Position numbers and translations under genes: made by a program | DNA from: Aquatica leii | Lineage: Eukaryota > Arthropoda > Insecta > Coleoptera > Lampyridae | Assembly: GCA_035610365.1 (NCBI GenBank) | Contig: CM069438.1 | Coordinates: 33,411,869 to 33,475,868 of the forward strand | Direction: 5' to 3' | DNA: 64,000 bases | The notes under the pieces: model-generated | What the model was told of the DNA's origin: nothing | What the model saw: the letters and a program-made list of their open reading frames with translations, nothing else | Databases searched by the model: none | Part shown: piece after piece, positions 60,701-64,000 of the stretch | Layout: each line of letters starts with the position of its first letter | Numbering within the stretch: the stretch's first letter is position 1

Positions 60701-62596
60701 TCAAATCAAACGGGTTACTACGACGGACACACGGGATTTCCTGGTGTAGGTCCAGTGAGTTCAGCAACCGATCTATACGACACAATCAGCACAATGAGCC
60801 AAGCAACTTCGCAAAACATCTACACGCCACCTCTCGGAGGTAGTTTAGGTATGCACTTTAACTGTCTATTCTCTTCTTCTAATTACACAAGGCTCTACTT
60901 TCATTATTCCATGCATGGTGGTGGCGGTTTTATTTTTAAGAGAAACAAAAATAACACGATTTTAAAATTCAGGGTCCTCTTTAACACCGTTAGCCCCAAT
61001 CACTATGCACGAGATGAAACTAGAAACCTCTAGGATACTCGACCCGGCCTTGTCACCCTACCACACAGGTGAGCAAAAGCACTAGTACAAAAAGGGTTAG
61101 ACATCACCGCGCCCTTTAAATGCGACGCCACTGTACACTTGCATGCTAATTATAAGCACACTATTGTTTTGCATGGACATTGCATTATTTAACGTATGAA
61201 TTGACTCATTAGTGTTTATTTCCCATTGTCGTTGTTGTAATTTTATATTATTTGCATGCAGTGTTTTTCTCATCTTGAACTTGTCCCATTTTGACATTTA
61301 AATACCTCTCTAACACCACGTAAAGGTCAAACTAAACACATATACGCTTATTACAAATAGTTTTTTTTTTATTTTTATTTTTGTGTGTCTAATTTTGTGT
61401 TATTGCATGATAGCTGAGAATAGCTCGCCGTACAGTGGCGTAGTCGGGCTAGGTTCAGCAGTAGACGGGGCTTCCCCTGGTCTACCATTGGCCGTACAAG
61501 CAGAACCAAATAGTCAACCAACATCGCACACGGGCTCGCCGGATCCAACGGCCTTAACCGTTTTACAACCGTCGAATGGTGCATCGCAACATTATTCTAT
61601 GTTACCCAGTTTTGGCTATTCGACAGGTAAAACATCGAAGATTTTGACTCGACCGGTTAGTTCGAACGAACGATTAAATTCGTGACGTTTTTTTCCAGGA
61701 AGCGGCACGGTGGTTTCGGGATCTGATTACGCGTACAGCACGGCGTATAGTCAGTATGGAGCCGCTTATGGAAGTTATGGTTATGGTAGCGCATCCAGCG
61801 GGTTGCTGAGTAAGTAAACAGTGAGTATATTGCCGACCTTAAAATTGTGCACCGCGGAGCAAAATTTTGTTTTGCATTTTACGCACATCGTTTATTTTTC
61901 TTGGTCACAAATAAACTTTCTAACGTCTTTGGATACAAATTCTTTGGCGGCTGTTTTTTGATCCTTTTTTTACGTTTCTTTTCAATCGATTGCTATGGCC
62001 AATCTTATTGTTGGTTCATTAACGTATAGTTTGTACTTAGTAGTTTTAATTGTGTACTTTATTCTTATTATTCTAAATATATCACTGTTTTTCTAAACTT
62101 TTGATGAGCCATACATCTTCTCCGACACTACAATTCTTCTCGTCAATTTTAGAAAAATCAAAAAAATACGCGTATTGCACTATACATTATAGTTTATTAT
62201 AGACTATGACCGAAGGTAAGGTCTAACATTTTTTCAAATTTTTGTCGTGACCATAGTCATAGCGCATTCTGAAAAAAGTTTTTTTTTATGTTAGTAGGCA
62301 ACAGTACGTTAATATATGTTCACTACTAGTAAAATACTTTATTCTTGATTTTTTTAAAGTCTAATAAATATTTTCTAATATTAGATTCTCCACCATACTA
62401 CTACAGCACCGGCGAAGGTCCAGTCTTAAGTACCGTATCCCAAATAGCAGAACCAATAAATACGGAACAAAGTAGTCGTTCGCCATTAGCTGCAACAAGA
62501 GCAAACTCGTTGGCCTCAGCAAATTCACCAACAGACAGTGGAAGTGCGTGCCTCAAAACTGAAGTTCTCTTCAACGACGATATGAACCTTCGATAA
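18514..62596 (+). CDS. sv: Pax2/5/8 transcription factor (shaven/sparkling), 5' partial, 8 exons
   Basis: Nuclear DNA-binding regulator; in Drosophila, sv acts in eye cone cells and in sensory bristle and chordotonal organs (family knowledge). Exons seen: 18514-18711, 45824-46056, 60492-60577, 60629-60848, 60973-61068, 61414-61626, 61699-61809, 62385-62596. All junctions are GT/AG and phases agree, giving 455 codons up to TAA. Domain order: C-terminal (RED) half of the paired domain, starting [14 protein letters not shown]; octapeptide YSINGILG (45978-46001), the Groucho-type repressor contact; a basic KRKR segment; the insect-specific [14 protein letters not shown] region; then a Tyr/Ser/Gly-rich activation and inhibitory tail ending in the family-typical GLL-SPPYYYS block. 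There is no full homeodomain, as expected of this class. The N-terminal paired-domain exons are outside the window or unseen. Confidence 0.95.
18712..21595. other. First part of the 27-kb sv intron, unique sequence
   Basis: It begins with a consensus donor (gtaagt). No repeat family or gene is recognised. Opposite-strand open frames around 19171-19512 show no family signature and look like chance. It is less T-monotonous than the repeat-rich parts, so it is a candidate for retained regulatory sequence; that is inference. Confidence 0.55.
21600..23815 (-). mobile_element. Pogo/Tigger-type DNA transposon relic
   Basis: Read right to left. An N-terminal helix-turn-helix ends with [20 protein letters not shown] near 23665-23725. 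The second DNA-binding domain contains [16 protein letters not shown] (about 23590-23640). DDE catalytic domain: [11 protein letters not shown] (about 23282-23314, first Asp), [11 protein letters not shown] (about 22970-23000, second Asp) and WHKMHPLD (about 22890). A basic segment with [15 protein letters not shown] follows at 22237-22482, with a short Cys-containing tail near 22030. This is the order of the pogo-like transposases common in insects. Frames are broken several times. Terminal repeats were not located. Confidence 0.8.
23816..24695. other. AT-rich intron sequence beside the pogo relic
   Basis: The stretch at about 23890-23935 reads on the - strand PLDVPKA, resembling the VDVPRS start of the pogo DNA-binding domain, so a second small piece of the same family may lie here. 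The open frame at 24042-24230 is not recognised. The rest is AT-rich with no feature seen. Confidence 0.4.
24700..24815 (-). mobile_element. LINE reverse transcriptase scrap
   Basis: The - strand reads [20 protein letters not shown]. This is the hallmark QG motif region of Jockey/CR1-group LINE reverse transcriptases (family form AGVPQGSVLGPLLY). Only about 100 bp is recognisable. Confidence 0.75.
24816..25950. other. GC-richer intron segment with long frames on both strands, unassigned
   Basis: Frames of about 120 codons lie on both strands over almost the same interval (25016-25390 - and 25026-25385 +). This is expected when stop codons are depleted by base composition rather than by selection. 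On the - strand a Lys/Pro-rich stretch near 25480-25600 contains [18 protein letters not shown] do not recognise any family. It may belong to the same LINE as the reverse transcriptase scrap just to the left, since it lies on its upstream side. Confidence 0.35.
25990..27050 (+). mobile_element. Tc1-like DNA transposon relic
   Basis: Reading left to right: a helix-turn-helix with [18 protein letters not shown] (about 26175-26235), then [19 protein letters not shown] (about 26280-26340) and [14 protein letters not shown]. Around 26475-26530 comes the segment matching [12 protein letters not shown] with the first catalytic Asp-Glu. Further on, near 26765, lies the counterpart of the DNARPH box, partly lost. 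The last recognisable part is [11 protein letters not shown] (about 26836-26865), where Tc1 proteins carry the final acidic catalytic residue. Many stops and small indels. Inverted terminal repeats were not found. Confidence 0.8.
27220..28655 (+). mobile_element. Probable piggyBac-like transposon relic
   Basis: At 27750-27962 an open stretch has an acidic start ([11 protein letters not shown]) and then [13 protein letters not shown] and [16 protein letters not shown], resembling the beginning of piggyBac-type DDE domains (F-x-F-x-x-x-x-G-L ... Y-x-x-I-V-D-E). At 28400-28620 a Cys-rich tail in another frame carries [22 protein letters not shown] and NTF, like the C-terminal Cys motif of the same group. 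The DDE core between them is missing. An acidic frame at 27229-27417 may be part of it too. Stops and frame changes are present. Moderate confidence only. Confidence 0.5.
27430..27715. repeat. Inverted repeat, arms about 58 bp strong (85 bp in all)
   Basis: The arm around 27462-27518 is the near-perfect reverse complement of 27630-27687. Both contain agtctgggtgtttaactacg in one orientation or the other. Weaker similarity extends outward to about 27430 and 27715. The spacer is about 110 bp. The structure lies within the probable piggyBac relic and could be an inverted duplication of its coding region or a small inserted element. Confidence 0.75.
28656..30595. other. Unique intron sequence, no gene seen
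   Basis: Mixed-composition sequence with a GC-richer patch at about 29400-29560 and another at about 29810-29960. There is no repeat family or coding signature. It is a reasonable place for sv regulatory DNA, on position and lack of repeats only. Confidence 0.45.
30600..33300 (-). mobile_element. T-rich debris, probably LINE on the reverse strand
   Basis: On the - strand the sequence is A-rich with a Lys/Glu-rich reading frame. Around 32880-33050 it gives [12 protein letters not shown] and [20 protein letters not shown], like the segment after the endonuclease of RTE/L1-type LINEs. The part from 30600 to 32500 is too decayed to place. A piece at about 31640-31800 (+) contains [20 protein letters not shown], unrecognised. 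The family call is tentative. Confidence 0.35.
33300..33960. repeat. Duplicated non-coding block ahead of the Penelope array
   Basis: The block at about 33462-33540 (cgttagtgtagttaag, then caaaaaaaactctagaa) is repeated at about 33850-33940 with small changes, a period near 390 bp. A phrase with agtaccaacatta near 33655 recurs at about 39962 and 42832, so the start of the Penelope unit may reach back to here. Confidence 0.5.
33960..35210 (+). mobile_element. Penelope-like array, unit A1 (5' half)
   Basis: Order: the non-coding leader shared by all units (34040-34310); the inverted copy of the element's 3' tail (34320-34520); the start of the reverse transcriptase from about 34590; and the RT palm start near 34984-35080 with [20 protein letters not shown]. 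The unit stops near 35200, where the leader of the next unit begins, so the thumb and GIY-YIG parts are missing. Reading frames are interrupted. Confidence 0.8.
35211..36155 (+). mobile_element. Penelope-like array, unit A2 (internally deleted)
   Basis: Leader (35211-35390) and inverted tail (35400-35600) are followed directly by the RT thumb region (35650-35970): [35 protein letters not shown], and then [17 protein letters not shown]. The fingers and palm are missing. The unit breaks off near 36155, where a piece of an elongation factor 2 gene begins. This is the copy with the best-preserved thumb. Confidence 0.8.
36158..37450 (+). pseudogene. Intronless eEF2 pseudogene fragment
   Basis: The segment matches elongation factor 2, the GTPase that drives ribosomal translocation. 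Recognisable in order: [122 protein letters not shown] and [19 protein letters not shown]. It lacks roughly the first 200 and last 100 residues of the 844-residue family. It also lacks several internal stretches, such as the one after MRTWLPA and the one holding VSYRETVSEES. In-frame stops and frameshifts occur, for instance after FKIGVV and near 36580. No intron is seen, which suggests a copy of mRNA, but there is no poly(A) tail at the right end. It sits inside the Penelope array. Confidence 0.93.
37470..39990 (+). mobile_element. Penelope-like array, unit B
   Basis: The leader resumes at about 37475, just right of the eEF2 fragment. A perfect 40-bp palindrome lies at 37759-37798, then the [20 protein letters not shown] (37964-38020) and [20 protein letters not shown] (about 38140-38200). 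The thumb follows (38421-38520, partly deleted) and the GIY-YIG endonuclease at 38858-39067 ([19 protein letters not shown], with [13 protein letters not shown]). The 3' tail is at 39120-39260. The inverted tail normally found in the leader is replaced here by unrelated sequence and the palindrome. The unit resembles unit C at about 95% by eye, with an offset near 2855 bp. Confidence 0.88.
37759..37798. repeat. Perfect 40-bp palindrome without spacer
   Basis: The left half gtactacgcaagtgcaaaaa is followed at once by its exact reverse complement. It lies in the leader of Penelope unit B where the other units carry the inverted tail. Such spacerless palindromes can form cruciforms and often mark an inverted junction. 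Confidence 0.95.
39991..42850 (+). mobile_element. Penelope-like array, unit C (most complete)
   Basis: Leader 40010-40250, inverted tail 40275-40480, RT N-terminus from 40560 with [20 protein letters not shown]. Palm with [15 protein letters not shown] and [20 protein letters not shown] (40810-41121), thumb 41276-41420, GIY-YIG endonuclease 41712-41921, tail 41980-42110, then the spacer leading to unit D. A stop just after the palm segment ending LVKLC is shared with units B and D, so the array multiplied from an already defective copy or needs a partner in trans. Penelope RTs belong with telomerase-like enzymes (family knowledge). Confidence 0.88.
42851..45200 (+). mobile_element. Penelope-like array, unit D
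   Basis: Leader from about 42860, inverted tail 43165-43330, RT start 43449-43856 ([36 protein letters not shown]), palm continuing in a shifted frame to about 43960, decayed thumb, GIY-YIG remnant 44455-44640, tail 44800-44910. The conserved spacer (gcgtaacttgtcggtaagtg near 44970) follows. It diverges more from units B and C than they do from each other. The array ends near 45200, about 620 bp before the octapeptide exon. Confidence 0.85.
45201..45823. other. Intron sequence before the octapeptide exon
   Basis: It starts in leftover array spacer and passes into apparently unique sequence. A phrase at about 45250-45270 (gtacaaaaaacgt) echoes the 6.74-kb MITE arm but is too short to call. 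The last 20 bases are the pyrimidine-rich acceptor of the next sv exon. Confidence 0.45.
45824..46056 (+). CDS. sv: sv exon: paired-domain tail and octapeptide
   Basis: A T-rich acceptor ends tttctag and the donor is G/gtaagt. The exon completes the split Arg and gives [11 protein letters not shown], the end of the paired domain. A Gly/Thr/Ser-rich linker with [12 protein letters not shown] follows, then the octapeptide YSINGILG and a KRKR nuclear-localisation-like cluster. It leaves in phase 1. It is flanked by a 27.1-kb intron on the left and a 14.4-kb intron on the right. Confidence 0.96.
46057..48540. other. Start of the 14.4-kb sv intron, unique sequence
   Basis: It begins gtaagt. There is no recognisable repeat family or gene. 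A GC-richer patch lies at about 46450-46620 and carries possible regulatory motifs. Further patches at about 46790-46910 and 47640-47780 are mixed in composition. The region to 48540 becomes AT-rich. Confidence 0.5.
46511..46563. promoter_or_regulatory. Possible CCAAT plus X-box-like site
   Basis: ccaatca at 46511-46517 is followed 33 bp later by the near-palindrome gttgctatgcaac at 46551-46563, which resembles an RFX X-box with a short spacer. It lies 455 bp into the intron. RFX factors regulate ciliated sensory neurons, where sv is also active, but the link here is speculative and the half-site spacing is not the commonest one. Confidence 0.2.
48550..49340. repeat. Left copy of a repeat flanking the 49-55 kb composite
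   Basis: The block at about 48640-48915 matches, in the same orientation, about 55290-55525 (shared phrases: cgttgta/cgttata tgaagaat, tttaacgactt, ttttgtcact). A second matching block at about 49180-49260 corresponds to 55615-55690 (tacgattgag, tcattaaaaggttta). Between these blocks the left copy carries about 250 bp that include a segment at 48990-49045 which is the inverted counterpart of about 55215-55270. Confidence 0.55.
49341..51050. other. Unassigned A/C-rich stretch with a small hairpin
   Basis: No gene is recognised. At 49496-49557 a 62-bp inverted repeat begins tgtagcactg and ends cagtgctaca, with 17-bp arms, one mismatch and a smaller tcaca/tgtga pair inside. The - strand frame at 50053-50343 has no family signature. 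The region lies on the 3' side of the neighbouring LTR element and LINE and may be worn-down parts of either. Confidence 0.4.
51055..52385 (-). mobile_element. LINE with RNase H domain (I/LOA-like), 5' truncated
   Basis: Read right to left. The RT catalytic box region is ALGYTDDFT (about 52325-52355). The RT thumb follows, with [39 protein letters not shown] and THTWGLKP-like text (51870-52274). RNase H follows with AEVAAIDWC and a [10 protein letters not shown] segment at 51640-51830. The C-terminus (51273-51370) carries [20 protein letters not shown] and a Cys-poor version of the terminal zinc motif. The combination of RT, RNase H and this tail fits the I/LOA group. It has a few frame breaks. 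Better preserved than the other LINEs here, so probably younger. Confidence 0.8.
52390..55240 (-). mobile_element. Ty3/gypsy-type LTR retrotransposon fossil
   Basis: An old, broken element reading right to left. Parts recognised by family resemblance: a gag zinc-knuckle region near 54.9 kb, reverse transcriptase about 54.4-54.0 kb, RNase H about 53.95-53.55 kb and integrase core about 53.3-52.9 kb. It is broken many times and cannot encode working proteins. The LINE at 51.06-52.39 kb abuts it, probably by insertion. Possible terminal-repeat remnants near 55.24 kb and 49.0 kb are in opposite orientations, so the LTR pair is not certain. Heavy decay suggests it is among the oldest elements of the window. 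Confidence 0.75.
55240..55745. repeat. Right copy of the repeat flanking the 49-55 kb composite
   Basis: A direct-orientation partner of the left copy at 48550-49340, roughly 75-80% similar by eye. Its left edge (about 55215-55270) is the inverted counterpart of about 48990-49045; on the appropriate strand both contain tggcgcaaaaatatag. Confidence 0.55.
55746..56440. other. AT-rich intron sequence, no feature seen
   Basis: There is no coding signature and no repeat recognised. Confidence 0.4.
56445..57330. mobile_element. Foldback-like element with arrays of short repeats at both ends
   Basis: The left end carries gcgaccgtttaaac and then several copies of a unit near cgtttgaacgcaagga (56449-56545). 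The right end (57181-57327) carries the same units in reverse complement, ending cggtcgc. The outermost bases match between the two ends (gcgaccgttt). The 600-bp centre is AT-rich with no transposase. This organisation resembles foldback-type DNA elements. The superfamily is unknown. Confidence 0.7.
57331..57599. other. T-rich spacer
   Basis: There is nothing recognisable between the foldback-like element and the following LINE. Confidence 0.4.
57600..59400 (+). mobile_element. RTE-like LINE relic, endonuclease part
   Basis: A Lys/Glu-rich coiled-coil-like start (57680-57985) contains a 90-bp direct repeat. The endonuclease then opens with [20 protein letters not shown] near 58003-58060. It continues with [12 protein letters not shown] (about 58270-58305), [13 protein letters not shown] and DYIVYTKEM (about 58605-58635). 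A linker with [14 protein letters not shown] lies near 58930. The start of the RT domain may be present near 59270-59400 ([19 protein letters not shown]), after which the element is cut off. Numerous stops and frame changes. Confidence 0.7.
59401..60491. other. End of the 14.4-kb sv intron
   Basis: AT-rich then mixed sequence, without repeats that I recognise. A short (ta)n run occurs near 59624-59640. It ends in the T-rich acceptor of the exon at 60492. Confidence 0.5.
60492..60577 (+). CDS. sv: sv exon: acidic-basic region
   Basis: The acceptor ends ttttttttctag and the donor is gtgagtg. The exon completes an Asp codon and encodes [17 protein letters not shown] and then [11 protein letters not shown], the conserved insect stretch occupying the place of the partial homeodomain of vertebrate Pax2/5/8. 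It ends in phase 0, 51 bp before the next exon. Confidence 0.93.
60629..60848 (+). CDS. sv: sv exon: [15 protein letters not shown] region
   Basis: The acceptor is tgatttag and the donor is G/gtatgc, which is usable but weaker than its neighbours. The exon encodes [19 protein letters not shown], continuous with the conserved region of the preceding exon, then a Gly/Thr/Ser-rich stretch ending PPLGGSL. The preceding intron is only 51 bp. Confidence 0.92.
60973..61068 (+). CDS. sv: sv exon: short tail exon
   Basis: The acceptor is ttaaaattcag and the donor G/gtgagc. It encodes [17 protein letters not shown] and [11 protein letters not shown]. Its 96-bp length keeps the frame if skipped, so it could be a cassette exon, as tail exons of Pax2/5/8 genes often are (family knowledge). 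Confidence 0.9.
61414..61626 (+). CDS. sv: sv exon: Ser/Pro/Gly-rich activation region
   Basis: The acceptor is attgcatgatag, with a poor pyrimidine tract close by. The donor is G/gtaaaa. It encodes [17 protein letters not shown] and continues through Pro/Ser/Thr-rich sequence to [10 protein letters not shown]. Its length of 213 bp is divisible by three, so it could be skipped in frame. Confidence 0.9.
61699..61809 (+). CDS. sv: sv exon: Tyr-rich transactivation segment
   Basis: The acceptor is tttttttccag and the donor A/gtaagt. It encodes [20 protein letters not shown] and ends SASSGLL. Tyr residues at regular spacing match the Pax2/5/8 C-terminal activation domain. At 111 bp it is also divisible by three. 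Reading through its donor reaches a stop within three codons. Confidence 0.92.
   Translation, partial: EAARWFRDLITRTARRIVSMEPLMEVMVMVAHPAGC
62385..62596 (+). CDS. sv: sv last coding exon
   Basis: The acceptor is ttttctaatattag. The exon starts by completing an Asn codon and gives [13 protein letters not shown], the conserved C-terminal block, then a Ser/Ala-rich end with [15 protein letters not shown] before TAA at 62594-62596. Confidence 0.94.
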
Positions 62597-62678
62597 AGTA
62601 TCAGTGAATAGAACAGTATTTGGTTAAATTTGATTAAATGTAAATGTTAAAAAGATGACGAACTATAAAGAAGAAAAA

Positions 62679-62689
62679 AATAAAATAAA
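62679..62689 (+). terminator. Candidate sv polyadenylation signals
   Basis: Two overlapping AATAAA hexamers (62679-62684 and 62684-62689) lie within an A-rich stretch 83-93 bases after the sv stop codon. Low-complexity context makes chance occurrence possible. Confidence 0.45.
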
Positions 62690-63465
62690 TAATACTTTTA
62701 AATGCGTGTAGATATAGAGTTTAGGTAATTCAGGAGTTTATATTTTCTGGAGTTTAGAAAGAACGAGTAATCTGGATGATATAAATAGCGGACAGACGAT
62801 GTTGGTCTCATACGAAAATTAGTTTTCATTTTATTTATTACTCAACATTATCATTTAAGAAGTGTTTTTTATTGATATATTTTATATTATTTAGTATTAC
62901 GTTAAGGCACACCAAAGAAATGTTTTTTTTTAATTAGTGATTGCACATTTATCTCTGATCATATCAGTAAGAGGTCGCTGCAACGTTTCCAAAACGTCTT
63001 TTTTTTGGGAGAAGAAACGTTGCTTTGATTTTTATGGAATTTATTTACATGGTAGAATACACCAAAATCAGTCCTTAGATATGTTTTTATATTTTTTTAA
63101 ATCAAAATTTATCTGTTAACTAGTCACAGTAAAACGTACTTAAACAAATACTCTCTTGTAAAGATTTTTTTAATGATGCATATATGACTATGGCGTATAG
63201 ACATGCATGCATTCGAATATTCCCTTAAAGGGTGTAAAGTACGTAAAGTATTATTTTGAATTTTAATTTTGTAAAATGTGTAATAATATACCAAAGAGAT
63301 GGCCTACTTATCAAGCTGTCACGGTATGTAAGTATTGTATTGTAAAATGTGATAGGCCCAAATGTTACAGGCCCCATCTTGCCCTTTTCACTCCTGTCAC
63401 ATTCACTCATAGATTGTAGGCAGTTTCTATTAGCAAAAATAAAAATATAAACTAATTAAACGTTT

Positions 63466-63471
63466 TTTATT
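63466..63471 (-). terminator. Candidate polyadenylation signal of the reverse-strand gene
   Basis: TTTATT on the + strand is AATAAA on the - strand. It lies about 36 bases after the stop codon of the convergent gene. Confidence 0.5.
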
Positions 63472-63506
63472 TTCTAAAACAACAGGTAACAATGCGATTA
63501 AATAAT

Positions 63507-64000
63507 TTAAATTCTATCATTAAGTACGGTTTGATCAAATTCCTTTTCGAAACTCGTTTTCTCTACCATGTACTTTGGCAAAGACATTCCTAAAGATTTA
63601 ACATATACTGGTTTCGTCTCTGAACTATATAAGCCACCTTCATCGTTGATATCAAATTCAGGTACTGGTTCAGCCTCTTCTTTTACCTTACGCTTGTTTT
63701 TAATTACTTTATTATTTGATGCGTTAGTCACACTATCTTCTAAATTCTTAGCTTTGGTAACTACGGGTAAAGTTCTTCGTGGTTTAATTTTGGTTTCGTT
63801 TAGTGTTTTGGGCACTTCTTGAGTCCGTTCTAATTGGTGATAGGCAATGAGCGAGCTTTGCGGTTGAGACTCTGACACGTACATACATTCCTCATTTTGT
63901 ATTCCTTTCTTATCGACGCACAAATAACAAGTCATGCCTTTCTTTTTAATTTGTTTGCAATTAGATCTGTCTTTTTTGCTAAATTCTTCTAAAACTTTTT
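63507..64000 (-). CDS. Unrecognised insect protein, N-terminus cut by window edge
   Basis: The frame is open from the stop at 63507 to the window end. The Met at 63935 is therefore not necessarily the start; upstream codons read KVLEEFSKKDRSNCKQIKKK without a stop. Visible features: a Cys cluster (C-x8-C-x2-C-x9-C, from SNCKQI through TCYLCVDKKG to EECMYVS), a Gln/Ser-rich stretch, a basic middle (VIKNKRKVKEEAE), and a conserved-looking acidic C-terminus containing KPVYVKSLGMSLPKYM. The Cys-rich part suggests an extracellular or secreted protein, which is inference. No family is named because I do not recognise one. It is convergent with sv. Confidence 0.75.
   Translation of the reverse strand, partial: KVLEEFSKKDRSNCKQIKKKGMTCYLCVDKKGIQNEECMYVSESQPQSSLIAYHQLERTQEVPKTLNETKIKPRRTLPVVTKAKNLEDSVTNASNNKVIKNKRKVKEEAEPVPEFDINDEGGLYSSETKPVYVKSLGMSLPKYMVEKTSFEKEFDQTVLNDRI

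Larger units (their letters stand above)
62597..63506. other. sv 3' UTR and convergent intergenic region
   Basis: About 910 bp separate the sv stop from the end of the opposite-strand gene. It is AT-rich, with no open frame that I would call. Overlapping AATAAA signals lie at 62679-62689, only 83 bp past the sv stop; a longer 3' UTR using later signals is possible. Confidence 0.6.

Overview
The window looks like the genome of an insect. It is AT-rich, its introns are long, and it carries Penelope-like elements, RTE-type LINEs and Tc1, pogo and piggyBac relics. The one clear host gene is the insect Pax2/5/8 orthologue (shaven/sparkling, sv). Its exon sequences remind me of beetle sv proteins, so Coleoptera is my inference, not a proven call.

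The sv gene runs on the + strand from 18514 (second half of the paired domain) to the stop codon at 62596. Eight exons with consistent phases and GT/AG borders give 455 codons. The exons that encode the start of the protein and the first half of the paired domain lie upstream of the window or were not found. Two introns, 27.1 kb and 14.4 kb, make up most of the window. The last six exons are packed into 2.1 kb (60492-62596). A second host gene, unrecognised and cut by the window edge, faces sv tail to tail on the - strand (63507-64000).

Layout: 1-18.4 kb lies upstream of the first visible exon. It holds two oppositely oriented Penelope relics (0.85-3.3 kb), fragments of RTE-like LINEs (3.3-9.8 kb), two small inverted-repeat elements (6.74 and 9.85 kb), and four decayed, tandemly arranged copies of an orphan repeat ORF family (11.3-17.5 kb). 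The duplications end about 100 bp before the paired-box exon. The 27-kb intron holds a pogo-like element (21.6-23.8 kb), a LINE scrap (24.7 kb), a Tc1 relic (26-27 kb), a probable piggyBac relic (27.2-28.7 kb), T-rich LINE debris (30.6-33.3 kb) and a head-to-tail Penelope array (34-45.2 kb) with a piece of an elongation factor 2 gene copy inside it. The 14-kb intron holds a decayed LTR retrotransposon of the Ty3/gypsy kind with an RNase H-bearing LINE beside it, a foldback-like element with arrays of short repeats (56.4-57.3 kb) and an RTE-like LINE (57.6-59.4 kb).

Unique, non-repetitive islands remain in the sv introns (18.7-21.6, 28.7-30.6, 46.1-48.5 and 59.4-60.5 kb) and are the natural places to look for sv enhancers. 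I saw no CRISPR array, rRNA, tRNA or prokaryotic feature. All similarities are judged by eye from family knowledge; no search was run.
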